Origin: Brasenia schreberi
Taxonomy: Eukaryota; Streptophyta; Magnoliopsida; Nymphaeales; Cabombaceae
Length of the DNA stretch: 64,000 nucleotides
Reading direction: 5' to 3'
Assembly (NCBI GenBank): GCA_036023115.1
Contig: JAYKKT010000037.1
Span: forward strand, 1,178,001 to 1,242,000
Shown: positions 33,221-44,206 of the stretch, piece by piece
Numbering within the stretch: the first letter of the stretch is position 1
Layout: the number at the start of each line of letters is the position of its first letter
The notes under the pieces: model-generated
Seen by the model: only the letters and a program-made list of their open reading frames with translations
Told to the model about the DNA's origin: nothing
The model's database searches: none
Program-made: the position numbers and the translations under genes

Positions 33221-33234
33221 GATATAATATACAA
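33221..33234. repeat. LINE target-site duplication, copy at the truncated 5' side
   Basis: gatataatatacaa, identical to 30136-30149. Confidence 0.85.
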
Positions 33235-33689
33235 AGCAAATAAACTAAATGTCTAAAATATTACTTTGAACCCGTAAATTATGATTAAAAAAAATCATTT
33301 AAGATAACTATAACATGAAAGATATCCAACATCCGTTGCCATGACACTTGCACATTCTGTCCCCAAAGCATGGGATGGTCTCATATAACAAAATTGAGTG
33401 TCCGCATGGGTAGGATGCGGTTAGTCTTCCAAGCTATCCATATGCCCCACGTTGTCTCTGCTCTTTGTTGAACTGCAAGTGAGGTTTATCTTTTTCATTG
33501 AGTCTTCCTTGCCCCTCAGGCTCGTGGAAATGATAGATTGAATCCCATGTGAAGTGTCTCCTTCTCTCTTCATTTCTAAATAAATATCCTTCAAGAAACA
33601 AGCCATAATAAGAGATGAAGCTGCTAGGATCCTTTAAACTTCCATATACACCTATTTGTGAAAACTAGCTATAAGAAGAAATGAAGTTG
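33235..33689. other. Unassigned spacer between LINE relics
   Basis: AT-rich. A 61-codon minus-strand frame has no recognised motif. It may be the far 3' end of the LINE relic at 33690-34575. Confidence 0.4.
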
Positions 33690-34575
33690 TTGGGTCCTTT
33701 CAACTTTTATATCCACCTATTGGCTATGATATTCACGTCCCTCAGCCAATAATCAGTTGATAGGTTGACTTCAAAAGCACAATTCTCCTCCTCGTCACAG
33801 TTGCAAAAGTCCAAACTAGTCAAGGCATTTGGGGCTAGTGTGACTGCCATTCTAAGAGTGTCGTTGAACCAATTGTGCCCAATCTTACCAGTGCCTATGT
33901 GAATATAATTTTGTTTTGCATAGTTGATAATATTTTGCTCAGTGCTTTCCATACATATAATCTTTTGTTCATACTAGGAAGTACTCTTCCCAATTGATTC
34001 CAATAATATTTGCAATGAAGAACTTTTACCAATTGTAGGTGTGGTTTTAGGTTAGATTCCATGCAATGCTCATGAGAAATGTACTTGTTCTCACTTCACT
34101 AAATTGCACTTCTCTTATCTATGTTTGATCCTCATGTAAAATTAATGATAATTTTCTTGATTTCTACAAACATCACAAACGGTAAGAGGAGCTTCGCATA
34201 TTTTATATTGGAATAGTTGAAAGAGCCGATTTTCCTAGTATTATTCTACCTGAAAGTGATAAGGTCCTTGTTTTCCATCTTGAATGCTTTTTTGTGTTAT
34301 CTTTTTAATGATGTAAATGTTATACATAGGTTGTGACTCATTTGTGTAATAAGATCATTCCTAGGTGCTTCCCCAAGTTATCAAGCCTACTAAAGCCCTA
34401 GCCAAGAGTTAGTGCTTTTACTAAATATTGCTTCACATTCCTTGAGAAGAACATTTGAGTTTTGTTGGTATTTAGTTTATGACTAGAGGTTGTGCAGAAC
34501 ACCTTTAGTCTCATTACCCTCATTTGGTCTAGGAGGTTTCTGCAAATAAGATAAGGTTGCTAGCAGAAAAAGGTG
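33690..34575 (-). mobile_element. LINE (L1-like) ORF2 C-terminal relic
   Basis: Minus-strand reading gives a broken SLSGRIILGKSALSTIPI (about 34266-34190, canonical SLAGR-x-x-L-x-KSVLS-x-IP), preceded by LDNLGKHLGMILLHK (about 34395-34345). These are the post-RT landmarks of plant L1-like ORF2. Further downstream (lower coordinates) the frame 33952-33707 contains WLRDVNIIANRW, which could be the C-terminal RNase H-like part, less certain. Many stops. Its upstream side ends where the gypsy-2 remnant begins. Confidence 0.75.
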
Positions 34576-34603
34576 CGAAATTTTGAGAGCTCTCATTCTA
34601 CCT

Positions 34604-34712
34604 TCTTTTTGTCAAGTTTTTGGAATTGAAATTTGGTTTTGAAAACTCATCAGATCTTGAACAATTTTCTAAGTGTCTAGGCTGACCCTTGAGCATCGGT
34701 TGAAAAAAACCA
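34604..34712 (+). repeat. gypsy-2 5' LTR remnant (U5 end)
   Basis: The stretch from cttctttttgtcaag through gtctaggctgacccttgagcatcgg matches the region near 40610-40735 of its 3' LTR and the U5 ends of gypsy-1 (about 7277-7310) and the solo LTR (about 32815-32845). The rest of the LTR is missing. Confidence 0.75.
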
Positions 34713-34786
34713 AATTAAAATCGTGATTTTAAACTTCTCTTTTTTCTAAATCCCTTACTTTGAGTTCAATTTCTAGCAATTCAATC

Positions 34787-35110
34787 ATGTCAAGTTTGGA
34801 TGATTCCTTTGAAAATATATCAAGGCCTCATCAAACTTCTCAAATCGGTTTTCCAAAATCTCAAAGAAATCTTCTCAAACCCGTGAAGAAAGAATTGACT
34901 CTTTCAAGAGGGAATTGAGAGAGATACAACTTGAAAGGGAAATTGAGGCCCTAAGCCAAGAGGCTAAGGCACATCATTCCCATGACAAACCATCTTAGGT
35001 TCATAGGGAGAAAAACCATACTCGGAAAACCAAAGTGAGCCCAAAATCCGATGAAGGATATGAGGCCACATATGTAACAAGTGTGAAGATCGAATCATCT
35101 AACCTTGCTA
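34787..35110 (+). pseudogene. gag: gypsy-2 gag leader relic
   Basis: It starts ATGTCAAGTTTGGATGATTC. After a frameshift it reads SFKRELREIQLEREIEALSQ and EAKAHHSHDKPS-stop, the counterpart of the LRRELKYIEEKIVALSREAE leader of gypsy-1. The capsid core that should follow is deleted. Confidence 0.7.
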
Positions 35111-36300
35111 ATCAACCAAACACCCTTTTGTCCATAGAAAACCCAAAAAAAATCTTTATTTGGAAAAACCAAAAAAATATGGAAAATCTTCAAAAATAAA
35201 AAATATTTGAAAATAAAAAAGTTGCAAAGGATAAAATTCTAAAAATCAAAAGTGAAAATGAAAAAGTTTACATTCCCAGGCACACAAGTGGAGTGGGGCA
35301 TGAGATTCACTTCACACAAGTCACTCCAAAGTTTTCAAAATATACACTCTGATGGCTTCCATTCTCATGAGCACCACTTCACATACTTCAGAAAATACAA
35401 AGGATGAGTGTTTCACACACATAGGCTTGAAGGATGAAATTCAAGAACTACCAAAGCAACGGGAGCTCGAAGCCATGCATGAGCTCGAGCCACTTCAGGA
35501 TGCCTACAAGAAGGCTTGCTCTCACCATGGAAACGTAGTTAAGCTTGAAAAAGGTATGCCTGAAACTCATTTTCCCAAAAACTCCCTACTCGATCCTCTC
35601 CTTCTTATTATAGGATTGATAAATCATTCATGTGCATTCCATATGCAAATCATACTCATGCACCTACAAGGCTACCAAATGATGCCAAGGATATGAATTT
35701 TCAAGGTGCACTGAATGTCCTGCACCAACAAAAAGAGTTTTAAAATGAAAAACAAAAAGAAAATAAAATTCAAAATGTGGTAGATATGGTTACTCCTAAG
35801 GCATGCATCTACTTCCAAGGTATGCCTAACCCTACCATGCATAAACAAATCTGTTTGAGCCTAGGTTTGGATAAAAAATCCAAGCCTACGACCATGAATT
35901 CCCCAACATCCACATACCCACCAAGGGACTGACCATAGTTTCTCTTGGAATCCACACCTTTCCATGTTGCAAGAGATGAAACATCCTCTCCCTTTGCATC
36001 TACATACACGTACACTCACATCGTCCACCCTAGGGGCACATTGGGTTGCACCTAGGATCCATCCCAAGAACATCCTTCAAACCACACCCTAGGTCCACAT
36101 CCTTGATGCACCTGAACCCCCGGACCCACCTTGGACATGAAGCTAACTCTAGGTTTTTGTATATATTGTACATGTTATCTCTAAAAGCCAAAAAAATCTG
36201 AAAAAAGGAAAAACCAAAAATACAAAAAATTTCAAAAGAAAAAGAGAAAAATCAAAACCATTTTTCAAAAGATTTGCCAATTTCCTTAGAGATGATTTGA
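35111..36300 (+). other. gypsy-2 A-rich linker and unassigned insert
   Basis: The A-rich stretches (35140-35270 and 36180-36270) match the gypsy-1 linker at 10560-10830. Between them a 114-codon frame (35352-35696) starts MASILMSTTSHTSENTKDE and has no recognised domain. Whether it is an extra element-borne frame or chance is unclear. Confidence 0.5.
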
Positions 36301-36860
36301 GTGATATCAATTTACATGAACTTTCCTCAAAATCAATAAAATCTTGGACTTGGGAAACTATTCAAGTTACTTAGAAGGTAACCAACATAGGAATCAAACC
36401 TAAAACCCAAAATACATCAAAAGATAGGATCATATCATGCATCTCCCTAGTTCACATCAAAACCAAGATGTCCAACGACATAGTGCATGTAAGAGTCATT
36501 TATGTATTTCATTGAAAATTATTCATCACATGCTATAATAGGGGTCGGCCGTAGTGTATGAATGCTCATGTAATCTCCATCTAACTAAGGTTATGTAGAG
36601 TACATTCCCTAGACACATTTCATGGAGACTTAATACATTCATCATTTTATAAAGCATGTATCTCCATCATCTCATATGAAATATATTTTACATGTCATGT
36701 ACATCATTCACCCATAAGAGGCCCACATCCTCTTGGAAGGTGGTGACCCAAGTAGGAATGTCCCTATGTTATAAAATGGGCAATAATCCATCATGCATAT
36801 TGGCTCATTGATGCCTAGGGAAGAAACGTGGTAGACCCTATAAAGGCCCAAAAAGATATT
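36301..36860 (+). pseudogene. pol: gypsy-2 pol remnants (pre-RT stub and integrase tail)
   Basis: 36301-36390 parallels the start of the gypsy-1 pre-RT segment (11027-11090). 36780-36860 parallels the integrase end (gcatattggctcattgatg, then gtagaccctata). Everything between, including RT and both RNase H domains, is gone. Confidence 0.65.
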
Positions 36861-37995
36861 TAGTGTCTGCTACAAATTCTTTTGAAATGATTTTGCAAAT
36901 AGATCATCTTTAATTTCTTGAAGAAGGGACCAAGTCAAATATATGCCTCTTAACAAGGGATTGATGCTCTATGAAAAGTGGAGTGTTTTCAAAATTGATT
37001 AAATGATATTTCAAAAGTCCTTATTTTACAAGATAGGGCGTAGTTCAAAATAGCAAAATATTTTTAAATAGTATGTGCTATTATGAAATAGGGCATATTT
37101 GGTTAGATCGAGTATCTATAGGGATAAGTTGTTCTCCCACTTCATTCTCTTCAAAAAGAAAAATTGGCAAAATTAAAAGAAAAGAAAAAAAAACAAAACC
37201 TCCAATATAGAGGTTCCCTTTGAAACAAAAGAAAAAAAAATCCAAACCTCAAAAAAAGTAATTTTTCATCAAGAATCTCTTTTACTTATATCACAGGACG
37301 CTTCAGAAGGGACCGTGAGAACTCTCCCCATACCTCTACAGCTTATCTCAAAAGAAAAAGTTTGTCAATATAATCCTAAAGTAGGAATATAACCTACCAA
37401 TTTGAATCTCATTTTCTTTGAGGATTAGGCCTTAAAGTATGGAAAATGAAGTTTTGAAATGTTGTTGAGTTTTTTCCAACAATAAAAACCTCTACCAAGT
37501 AATTTTGAATTAAAACCAAAGTAAAAAGAAATATAGGAGCTGAAAGTCCTTTTTGATAGAAATAAAAAGAAAGTATCCCTTTCAAAATGCTTTTTACAAA
37601 ACCTAAAGCATCGATCAAATAAACATGGAGGCCATCACATTTATGGTATCCAAGTTTCATGGGATCTCCCCTAAATAAATCGTGGAGTTCGCAAACATGC
37701 ATGATTCATCCATTGCATCTTACATCTTATGCCCATGTGCATTCATAGATGGCCTTTTGCATATATGATCCTTGCAGTGGTTCACCATTATCTATGTTGA
37801 GTCACCTTTTGGCAAAAATCTTCTTTCCCGTCAGAATTAGGATAACCCAAGTCCAAGAAATGAATCCCTTAACAAAAATAGGAAAGTTCATGAAATCTTT
37901 CTCAACTCAAATAAACTCAAGCATTTAGAATTTTTTTTATGGGTGTTATTCTTCGCCATTAACCAAATAAATTTTGATTAATGCCAAAGAGGGAA
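36861..37995 (+). other. gypsy-2 3' UTR with degraded polypurine tract
   Basis: It follows the gypsy-1 3' UTR block by block, including the purine-rich cctccaata stretch at about 37195-37250. It ends in gccaaagaggga at 37983-37994, after which the first roughly 15 bases expected (end of the tract plus TGTAAACACC) are missing. Confidence 0.7.
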
Positions 37996-40881
37996 ATTTT
38001 CTTAATTTTTTTTAGAATTTCTGCCTTTCCAAGAAAAATTACGATTTTAGGTCTTTTAAGGGTTTTCAAATAAAGACACCTTAAACGAAATCATTTCTCC
38101 ACCAAAATTTCATAGTAGTATCAAAATAAGGGTACATTGCACCCCTCTCACAAAAACTCAATTTTGACAAAAGCTCAAAAAAGTGACTACTTTGCCCTCA
38201 CAGCCAAATTGATAGGACATTGGGAACCAAACCCAAAAATATTTACAAATTGATAAATTAGAAAACTCTGAAATTCCAAAACAAGCCAAATCCATACTAG
38301 ACCTCAAAAACTCACCCGATCGAGGATAGTTTTACTAAAAAGTCCTACACCTAAGGGTTAAAGTGGTCTGAGACCCTACACCCAACAAAGGGTTAAAGTG
38401 GTTGAAACAGTAATAACTCACGGAGCAAAAATAGGTCACCCATGAAAACAAACACTGGGAATGAGACTTAGTTGTTGTCCAAAAAGAATATTTGAAGATT
38501 TCATTAAAACTCGATATTTTCAAATATATCTCAAATGAAGTAGTTTTAAATAATAATAAAAGAAATATTTAAAACCATAAATCTTTAACTGAAAAGATAA
38601 TCAAGCAAAGCAGAACTCCTAAAGGTTAGTATGAAAGCAGATGATCACCTAGAAGAAATGGAGTTTGAAGAAGCATAACTCCAATACCTCCAGGGGATTA
38701 AATGAAATCAAATCAAGTCAAATTAGGTGACACATGAAACTAGCCCATACCCAAAATCAAGTCAAATTGGGCTTATGATCAAGCCCAAAAATCAAATCAA
38801 AGATGGACTCATGATCAGGCCCAAAACCAAGTCAAATTGGGCTCATGATCAAGCCTAAAACCAAATCAAACGAGAACATGTCACAAGCCCGAAATTAAAT
38901 CAAATCAAAATGGGTACAAGCCCAAGCCCAAGACGAGCTCAAGAAAAGAAATGGCCATGTCAAGAAGCCCAAGTCAAATTCAAATTCAATAAGTCAAAGG
39001 GTACACCAAACCAGCCAAGACATATCAAGATGAAGATTGAGCCAAAAGTGACACCAAGAAGGACAAAGCGATTAAAATACAAAGCCAAGGTTAGACCCAA
39101 GCTAGATCAAGCCAAGAAGGGTCAAAGTCAAGGCAAAAGCAAGGCCTGAGTAGCTAAGTTAAAGCCCTACTCATGTATCAAAGTGGTGGGTTGTACCTAG
39201 CCATGAGCCACAAGCAAGACTGCACCAAATTGAGCCAAGGAAGGAGGCAAGCTACATTGCACCTAGCCTAAGGTTGTACCAAGGCTCATTCTTGACCAAA
39301 ATGGGGATCATCCATGTGCTCCCACGTGAGCCATGTGACCAACACTTTTTCAAAGTGGATTTAAATCAAAATAGGGCAAAATATCAAGCTCAATGCCTAA
39401 CCTATGGAAGGGTATAGAGCCCCCCTTGAAATCTATAAATAGGGGACTTGAAGGAGCTGGTTTAGAGGAGGCAAAGTGAGGAAAACCCAACCTAAAGTGA
39501 AACCCAAAAAAAAATTAAGAGAGAAAATAAAAGCAAAGAGAGAGAGAGAAGAGGAGAGGAAGAAGGAGCAAGAGTTCTCCAAGAGTGGAGGTACAACCCC
39601 CAAGTCACTGGTCTCCAGGTCATTTCAAGGCCTTTAATTAAGGTCGGTTTTATTTCCTTTTATTTTCTTTCTTCAATTCAATTTAATTTATATTGTAATT
39701 AAGGAGCATTTGTCTCCAAATCATTGTAATATTTGAGAGGAGGTGTTGCAAGTTTTCATCCAAGTGCAAAGATAAAATCGCTTATCAATTGTCTGATTTC
39801 TAGTTACATCTACCTCAATATACATTGTATACCTTATACTCTCTCATCTCTTCTATGCTTAAGCTATATAATAATTTCTCTTCATTATTGCACTTCCTCT
39901 CTTATAGAGTAAAGTTCTCAATCAAAAATTTCTTTTTATGATCATATGAACCATTAAAGATCAATCGGATGCATTCATTAGCCTCTTAAAACATAAAACT
40001 CTCTTTTCAGCATTCTGTATCCGTCTTATTATTGATTTTTTCAACCCAAATTAGTAAACAAAAAATTCTGAAAAATTTGTGCACACATGTTTCATTCATA
40101 TATAGACCAAAATCAATAAAATTTTCAAGAATTATAGACGTGTGTAAGGTCGTGAATAAATTTGGAAAAACCAAACAAAAACTCAAACAGAACCTGTCTA
40201 TACTACACATCCTACAATAGAGCTTGGGTAAAAGTTCCTTAATTGTGTATGTAGTGATTCAAAATCTCTAAAAATAGTCTTTTAGAAAGCTTATATATTT
40301 CTTCACTACTTTTATAAAATTCCAACACCTATGTATAGAGATACAATCATTTCTTTAAGCCTATGTATTTTTGTCATAGAGTCTGTCCTGAGTTCTAAGG
40401 CTGAGAAACTCACTGATTTAATTATGTTTATCCTTAGACCCAAAAACAAAAACAAAAATGTCTCAATAAACTCCACCGCTAGTCCTATCCTAGGTAAATT
40501 TTTCAGGACTTTTGGTGATCCTCAAAATATTAAAAAAATTAGGAACATTTGTTGCTGGAAATAAAACTATTTCTATTTTTTAGATTTGAACCTAAAATTT
40601 TGTCAAGGGAAAGATCACACAATTTTCAAAAGGCTTTTCAAGTGAAAATTTGTTTTGAAAACGTACCAGATCTTAAGACAATTTTTCAAGCGTCTAGGCT
40701 AACCCTTGAACATCAGTTGAAGAAGTCCTATGTCGAAAAGAGTCACTTATCCACAACCACAAAAAAAGTCAGAAATTATCTTTGCTAGTTTCAGCAAACT
40801 AGCTGGCATGCTCGTGCACTCGTAGTTTGCGAATTTAGTTTCAAGTCTCTACATAGACTTTAGAACAAAAATTCACATGTA
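37996..40881 (+). repeat. gypsy-2 3' LTR (about 2.9 kb, first bases lost)
   Basis: It aligns with the solo LTR: gggttttcaaataaagacacc (38058-38078) equals 30369-30389, and the gggttaaagtgg words recur. TATA box at 39434. U5 ends in a degraded aaattcacatgta. It contains a lysine/glutamine-codon-rich stretch of repeated caaatcaa/aagccca words at 38700-39150. Confidence 0.8.
39434..39441 (+). promoter_or_regulatory. TATA box of gypsy-2 3' LTR
   Basis: tataaata in the context atctataaatagggg, about 1.44 kb into the LTR. Confidence 0.55.
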
Positions 40882-41585
40882 TAGGGACATGGGTTATTGG
40901 ATCGAGAAAACTAGGTCTTGGGTGACAACAGACCCAAACTTGGGCCACTAAGGTCAAACCGCTCACTCAATGAACAAGTTTGGCCCAATTTGCAGTTTCC
41001 GCAACTATAATGTTGTTCAGAGGTGATTTTGCCCTACTTCATCCACCTCTAGGGTCAAACAAATACTCCACTCACTCGAGCTACACATTGTACCATCAAT
41101 ATTGTTGTTCGAACTTTCTATCATTGAAAACTCTCACAAAAAAATCATTTAGTGGCATAACTTAAACACTAGGTAGTTTTTCTATCATTTGTTGGCAAAA
41201 GAAGCCACTAGAATGGCCATGCTTGATGTCCTAGTGTTCCTTTGAGTCATACGTACCTTAAGGATAGTTTATCTAGCTCCTATGACTGGCAAATCATTGG
41301 AAAATAATAAAAATAGAAAAAATAAAGGCTCACCTAGACAGTCGACGTTCTCCTCCTAGTTTCCCTAGTTTTTGCAATCATGGCTTTGGAAGCCCTACAT
41401 AAATACTAAACAAATATACTGCTTTTGAGCAAAACCCTTACCTAGTGATGATTTCCATCCCTATCTCTTTCAGCATTTACGATAAGTTTTCGTACATGTC
41501 TTATAACATTTACTTTAAAATGTTCGGGTTTGAATTGGGTCTCACCCAACCCAAGTATTGTAGTGCCAGAGTGGAAGAAACATGT
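40882..41585. other. Unassigned spacer
   Basis: No domain, terminal repeat or simple repeat recognised. Confidence 0.45.
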
Positions 41586-41715
41586 ATTCCAATTAGAGAT
41601 GTCAATATAGGCTGGGCCGGACTGGCTTGCCCTTGCCCATGAACCCCCAGGGCCATACGGGCCAGGCCCTGCTTCAAATATGAGTTAGGCCCATTTTGAC
41701 ATCTCTAATTCCAAT
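41586..41715. mobile_element. hAT-type MITE (114 bp) with 8-bp target duplications
   Basis: The element spans 41594-41707. It starts TAGAGATGTCAATAT and ends in TTTGACATCTCTA, so the 12-bp termini TAGAGATGTCAA are exact inverted repeats. The flanks attccaat (41586-41593) and attccaat (41708-41715) are identical. Eight-base duplications and TAG-starting termini fit the hAT superfamily. The interior is rich in GGGCC words and has no coding capacity. It would depend on a transposase from elsewhere. Confidence 0.92.
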
Positions 41716-42089
41716 CTCCATCATTGATCCACTAGTTGTAAAACTTATGGTGCCACACCTCTTCTTAGTGTTGCACCTCTTTCCTGAAGTTGCTTTTTGA
41801 TTCCACTAGATAGGGGAGCAGAACATCTTCAGCTTCTTCTAGATTCCTTCCATTTGGCACCATAGGTTTTGCAACCTCTTTCTAATGTTGCCGAAAACCT
41901 CTTGATTTCATTGTTTTAAAGAGTAGGTTAGCTATTGGAGGCATGCCATCATGTTGTCATTGCCACCTCATTTGTATGAGACTACTAATTAAAATTCCAG
42001 TGCCTATACTAAGCAGCTAGGAATTGAAATGGTCTTATTTCAATACTAGTTAACTACTTCAAGAAACTGAACATGGGCACCCATCTCAA
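41716..42089. other. Unassigned spacer between MITE and plastid fragment
   Basis: Two half-related blocks, atggtgccacacctctt (about 41750) and tttggcaccataggttttgcaacctc (about 41853), hint at an inverted or duplicated element, but no clear ends are seen. Confidence 0.4.
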
Positions 42090-42325
42090 GCTATGCATGG
42101 GAGGTGTTGAGGTGCAAAATGAGAAATACGTCCAAGGAGGGGCTCACGTCTGATTAGCTAGTTGGTGAGGCAATCCTACACACACAAGGCGATGATCGGT
42201 AGCTTGTTCGACAGGATCATTAACTATAGTGGGACTAATGAGATACGACCCAAACTCCTACTAAAGGCAACAATGAGGAATTTTCCTCAATGGGTGAAAG
42301 CCTGACAGAACAATGCCGATGGTTG
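42090..42325 (+). pseudogene. rrn16: Nuclear copy of a plastid 16S rRNA gene fragment
   Basis: The stretch 42149-42174 (tctgattagctagttggtga plus ggcaat) is the helix 8-9 region of bacterial/plastid 16S rRNA. The ggcaat and the upstream aaggaggggctc are the plastid form as I recall it. Further matches in order: aaggcgatgatcggtagct (42186-42204), actcctac-aaggcaacaatg (42255-42276, canonical ACTCCTACGGGAGGCAGCAG), gaggaattttcc and caatgggtgaaagcctgac. Many mismatches are G-to-A or C-to-T, as in old methylated insertions. Upstream match is weaker from about 42090. Not a functional rRNA. Confidence 0.9.
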
Positions 42326-42429
42326 TTACATAACCTTTGGAACAAATTACCTCGATTCTAAGTATAGTTTAGTCCCTAGTAACCTATCCAATCAACCTAG
42401 ATTCAAACATAAATTCTCAAAGTGTTTTT

Positions 42430-43770
42430 CTTATACTTTGTCGATTATGTGCCCCTCCTTTATATTTATGGTTTGCACAATTGCATTGAACTTTTCTCCC
42501 AACACCCATTGTGTATTTATAATTATGTTGAAGATTTGTAGTCTCTCCTACAATTTTAGTTTGTGTCTAACTTTCAGAGTCCTATAAACAAAATCAACTA
42601 CATAAGGAGGTTTACCATCCAACCTATGAATAAGGGGATGGACATACTGCGCTTGGGTATCTACTATTTCTAGTTGCACATCTTTCCTCCATAGGATCCA
42701 AATAACCCCTGAATGGTTTGTAGCTTGAATTTTGAAAGGAAAATCATAGCCAACTTCATTGATGGCCTTATTGGCCTTAAATCTCCTTATTCACTTCTCC
42801 AAGAGAGCCACTATAATGAGATTGTGTTTTCTTATATGCATTTCGAGAGTTCAAAAGAAAACAGAGCTTCTCATACCCTAACAATTTTAGGATATTCATG
42901 ATGACTCTATATTTTCATTAGGAATACTAAGATTTTTTACATCTTATTGAAAACTAATCGGGACCTCAAATTTCATGATGTCAACTTGGTTGCCTCTCAA
43001 TAGGATATCAGCTTGTTTACTTCCATTTTGAATTACCATTTGTTTGTCAATACTTTCATCAAGGAGCCCACCCACTCTTGTAGACAAAACTCCTAAGTTG
43101 ATTTCATGTCCAACCTATTTTTGACCTTGAGGCCTTTCTTTGTAATTTCTTGCATAGAAGCATGCGTCTTCTCATTGGTGCTATGAGGTTTAGTGTTTTG
43201 TTTTTATCACCTTTTACCGCTCCAGTGCCTCTCTTGCTAAAATTAATATATTGTCTTCATTATACTTTATACTATCTAGGGTAGACGGTTCCCTAATTAA
43301 TTTCCAACATTTTGCTGACCTTGTGTTGGTGCTCTGGTCTCCATTCCTTGAGGAAGGAGTTTATCCTTTGGAGACTTATTCCTAAGGGCATCCTAATCTT
43401 TAGTCGTAACATAGAAGCACTAGAACCTGCTGGCATGTTCCCTTTATCATCACTTTTATGTGTTAGGGTCACATGAACTAAAATTTGAGAATGTTCTAAG
43501 TTTTAATGTATTATGATTGTTCTCCTCTTCTTCTAAAAACTCTTCTTCTAAAAAGACTATAAAATGTGATCTTTCATGTGCCTGTACCTTCTTTCTTTGA
43601 GTGGTGCTTGACTTATTGCCTCATACATGATTGATAGTTCGTTGATATTGCTAATGGATTTGCATCAAAGGACCATATTTCTCAATCAAAATTTTTAGAC
43701 TTTCAATTGTCTTAGTTCTCATTAACTAAAATCCCCTTATCAACTCCACCTTCAGGTGCCGCCATGTTCT
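42430..43770 (-). mobile_element. LINE relic: ORF1 remnant and ORF2 endonuclease start
   Basis: Minus strand. ORF2 seems to begin near 42905 with MNILKLLGYEK (canonical MNI-x-x-WNCRG is degraded). After a frameshift it reads AINEVGYDFPFKIQATNHSG and VIWILWRKDVQLEIVDTQAQ (about 42760-42640), matching the plant L1 endonuclease segment G-x-SGGIW-LLW. 42905-43770 is the place for ORF1 and is full of stops. It ends next to the copia-2 5' LTR. It may or may not be the same insertion as the RT-tail relic at 33690-34575. Confidence 0.65.
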
Positions 43771-43788
43771 TTTTTTCTAAGTACAACA

Positions 43789-44045
43789 TGTTAAAATATA
43801 TATTTTTATGTAATTGGAACAAGGGCCAGGGCCGAATGGCCCAGGTATAGTTGGACCAGGGCTTGTTGGATCTCTCATGTACATATCAAGCATGCCTTGT
43901 GTGGCTAAATCATATTTATTTATTTTCACTTCATTGTATCTTTGTTGCATATGCTTTATAGCCTTTTTCTAAGGCTTTGTGATTGACTTTCTTGGATGAT
44001 ATTACCTGATCTTCCGTTGCTATATTGAAGCATCGACTTTATTAT
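43789..44045 (+). repeat. copia-2 5' LTR
   Basis: About 257 bp. It shares ttttatgtaattggaac and tatagttggacca with the 3' LTR (48119-48226). The 3' copy has extra agggccag / ggccctagtata repeats. Confidence 0.8.
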
Positions 44046-44046
44046 A

Positions 44047-44060
44047 TGGTATCGAGATCC
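44047..44060 (+). promoter_or_regulatory. Primer-binding site of copia-2
   Basis: tggtatcgagatcc resembles the TGGTATCAGAGC complement of initiator tRNA-Met with small changes. Confidence 0.75.
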
Positions 44061-44206
44061 ATTTTTGTGATCGGGAAAATATTGTTCTCACCTTGGGACC
44101 GCATGCCGATTGTATCTTGTAAGTTTACCTCTTTAGTTTCTTTTTCTCCTTGAAATATGAATGATAAAGGGAGATTTAACTTTCATTTAACACCCTTCAA
44201 TTAAAA

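Larger units (their letters stand above)
34600..40881 (+). mobile_element. gypsy-2: internally deleted relative of gypsy-1
   Basis: Order: a short 5' LTR remnant (about 34604-34712), a gag start, A-rich linker pieces, an integrase tail, the family 3' UTR and a nearly full 3' LTR (from about 37996). Capsid, protease, RT and both RNase H domains are missing. It could only move with enzymes from a relative. It is heavily mutated. Confidence 0.8.
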
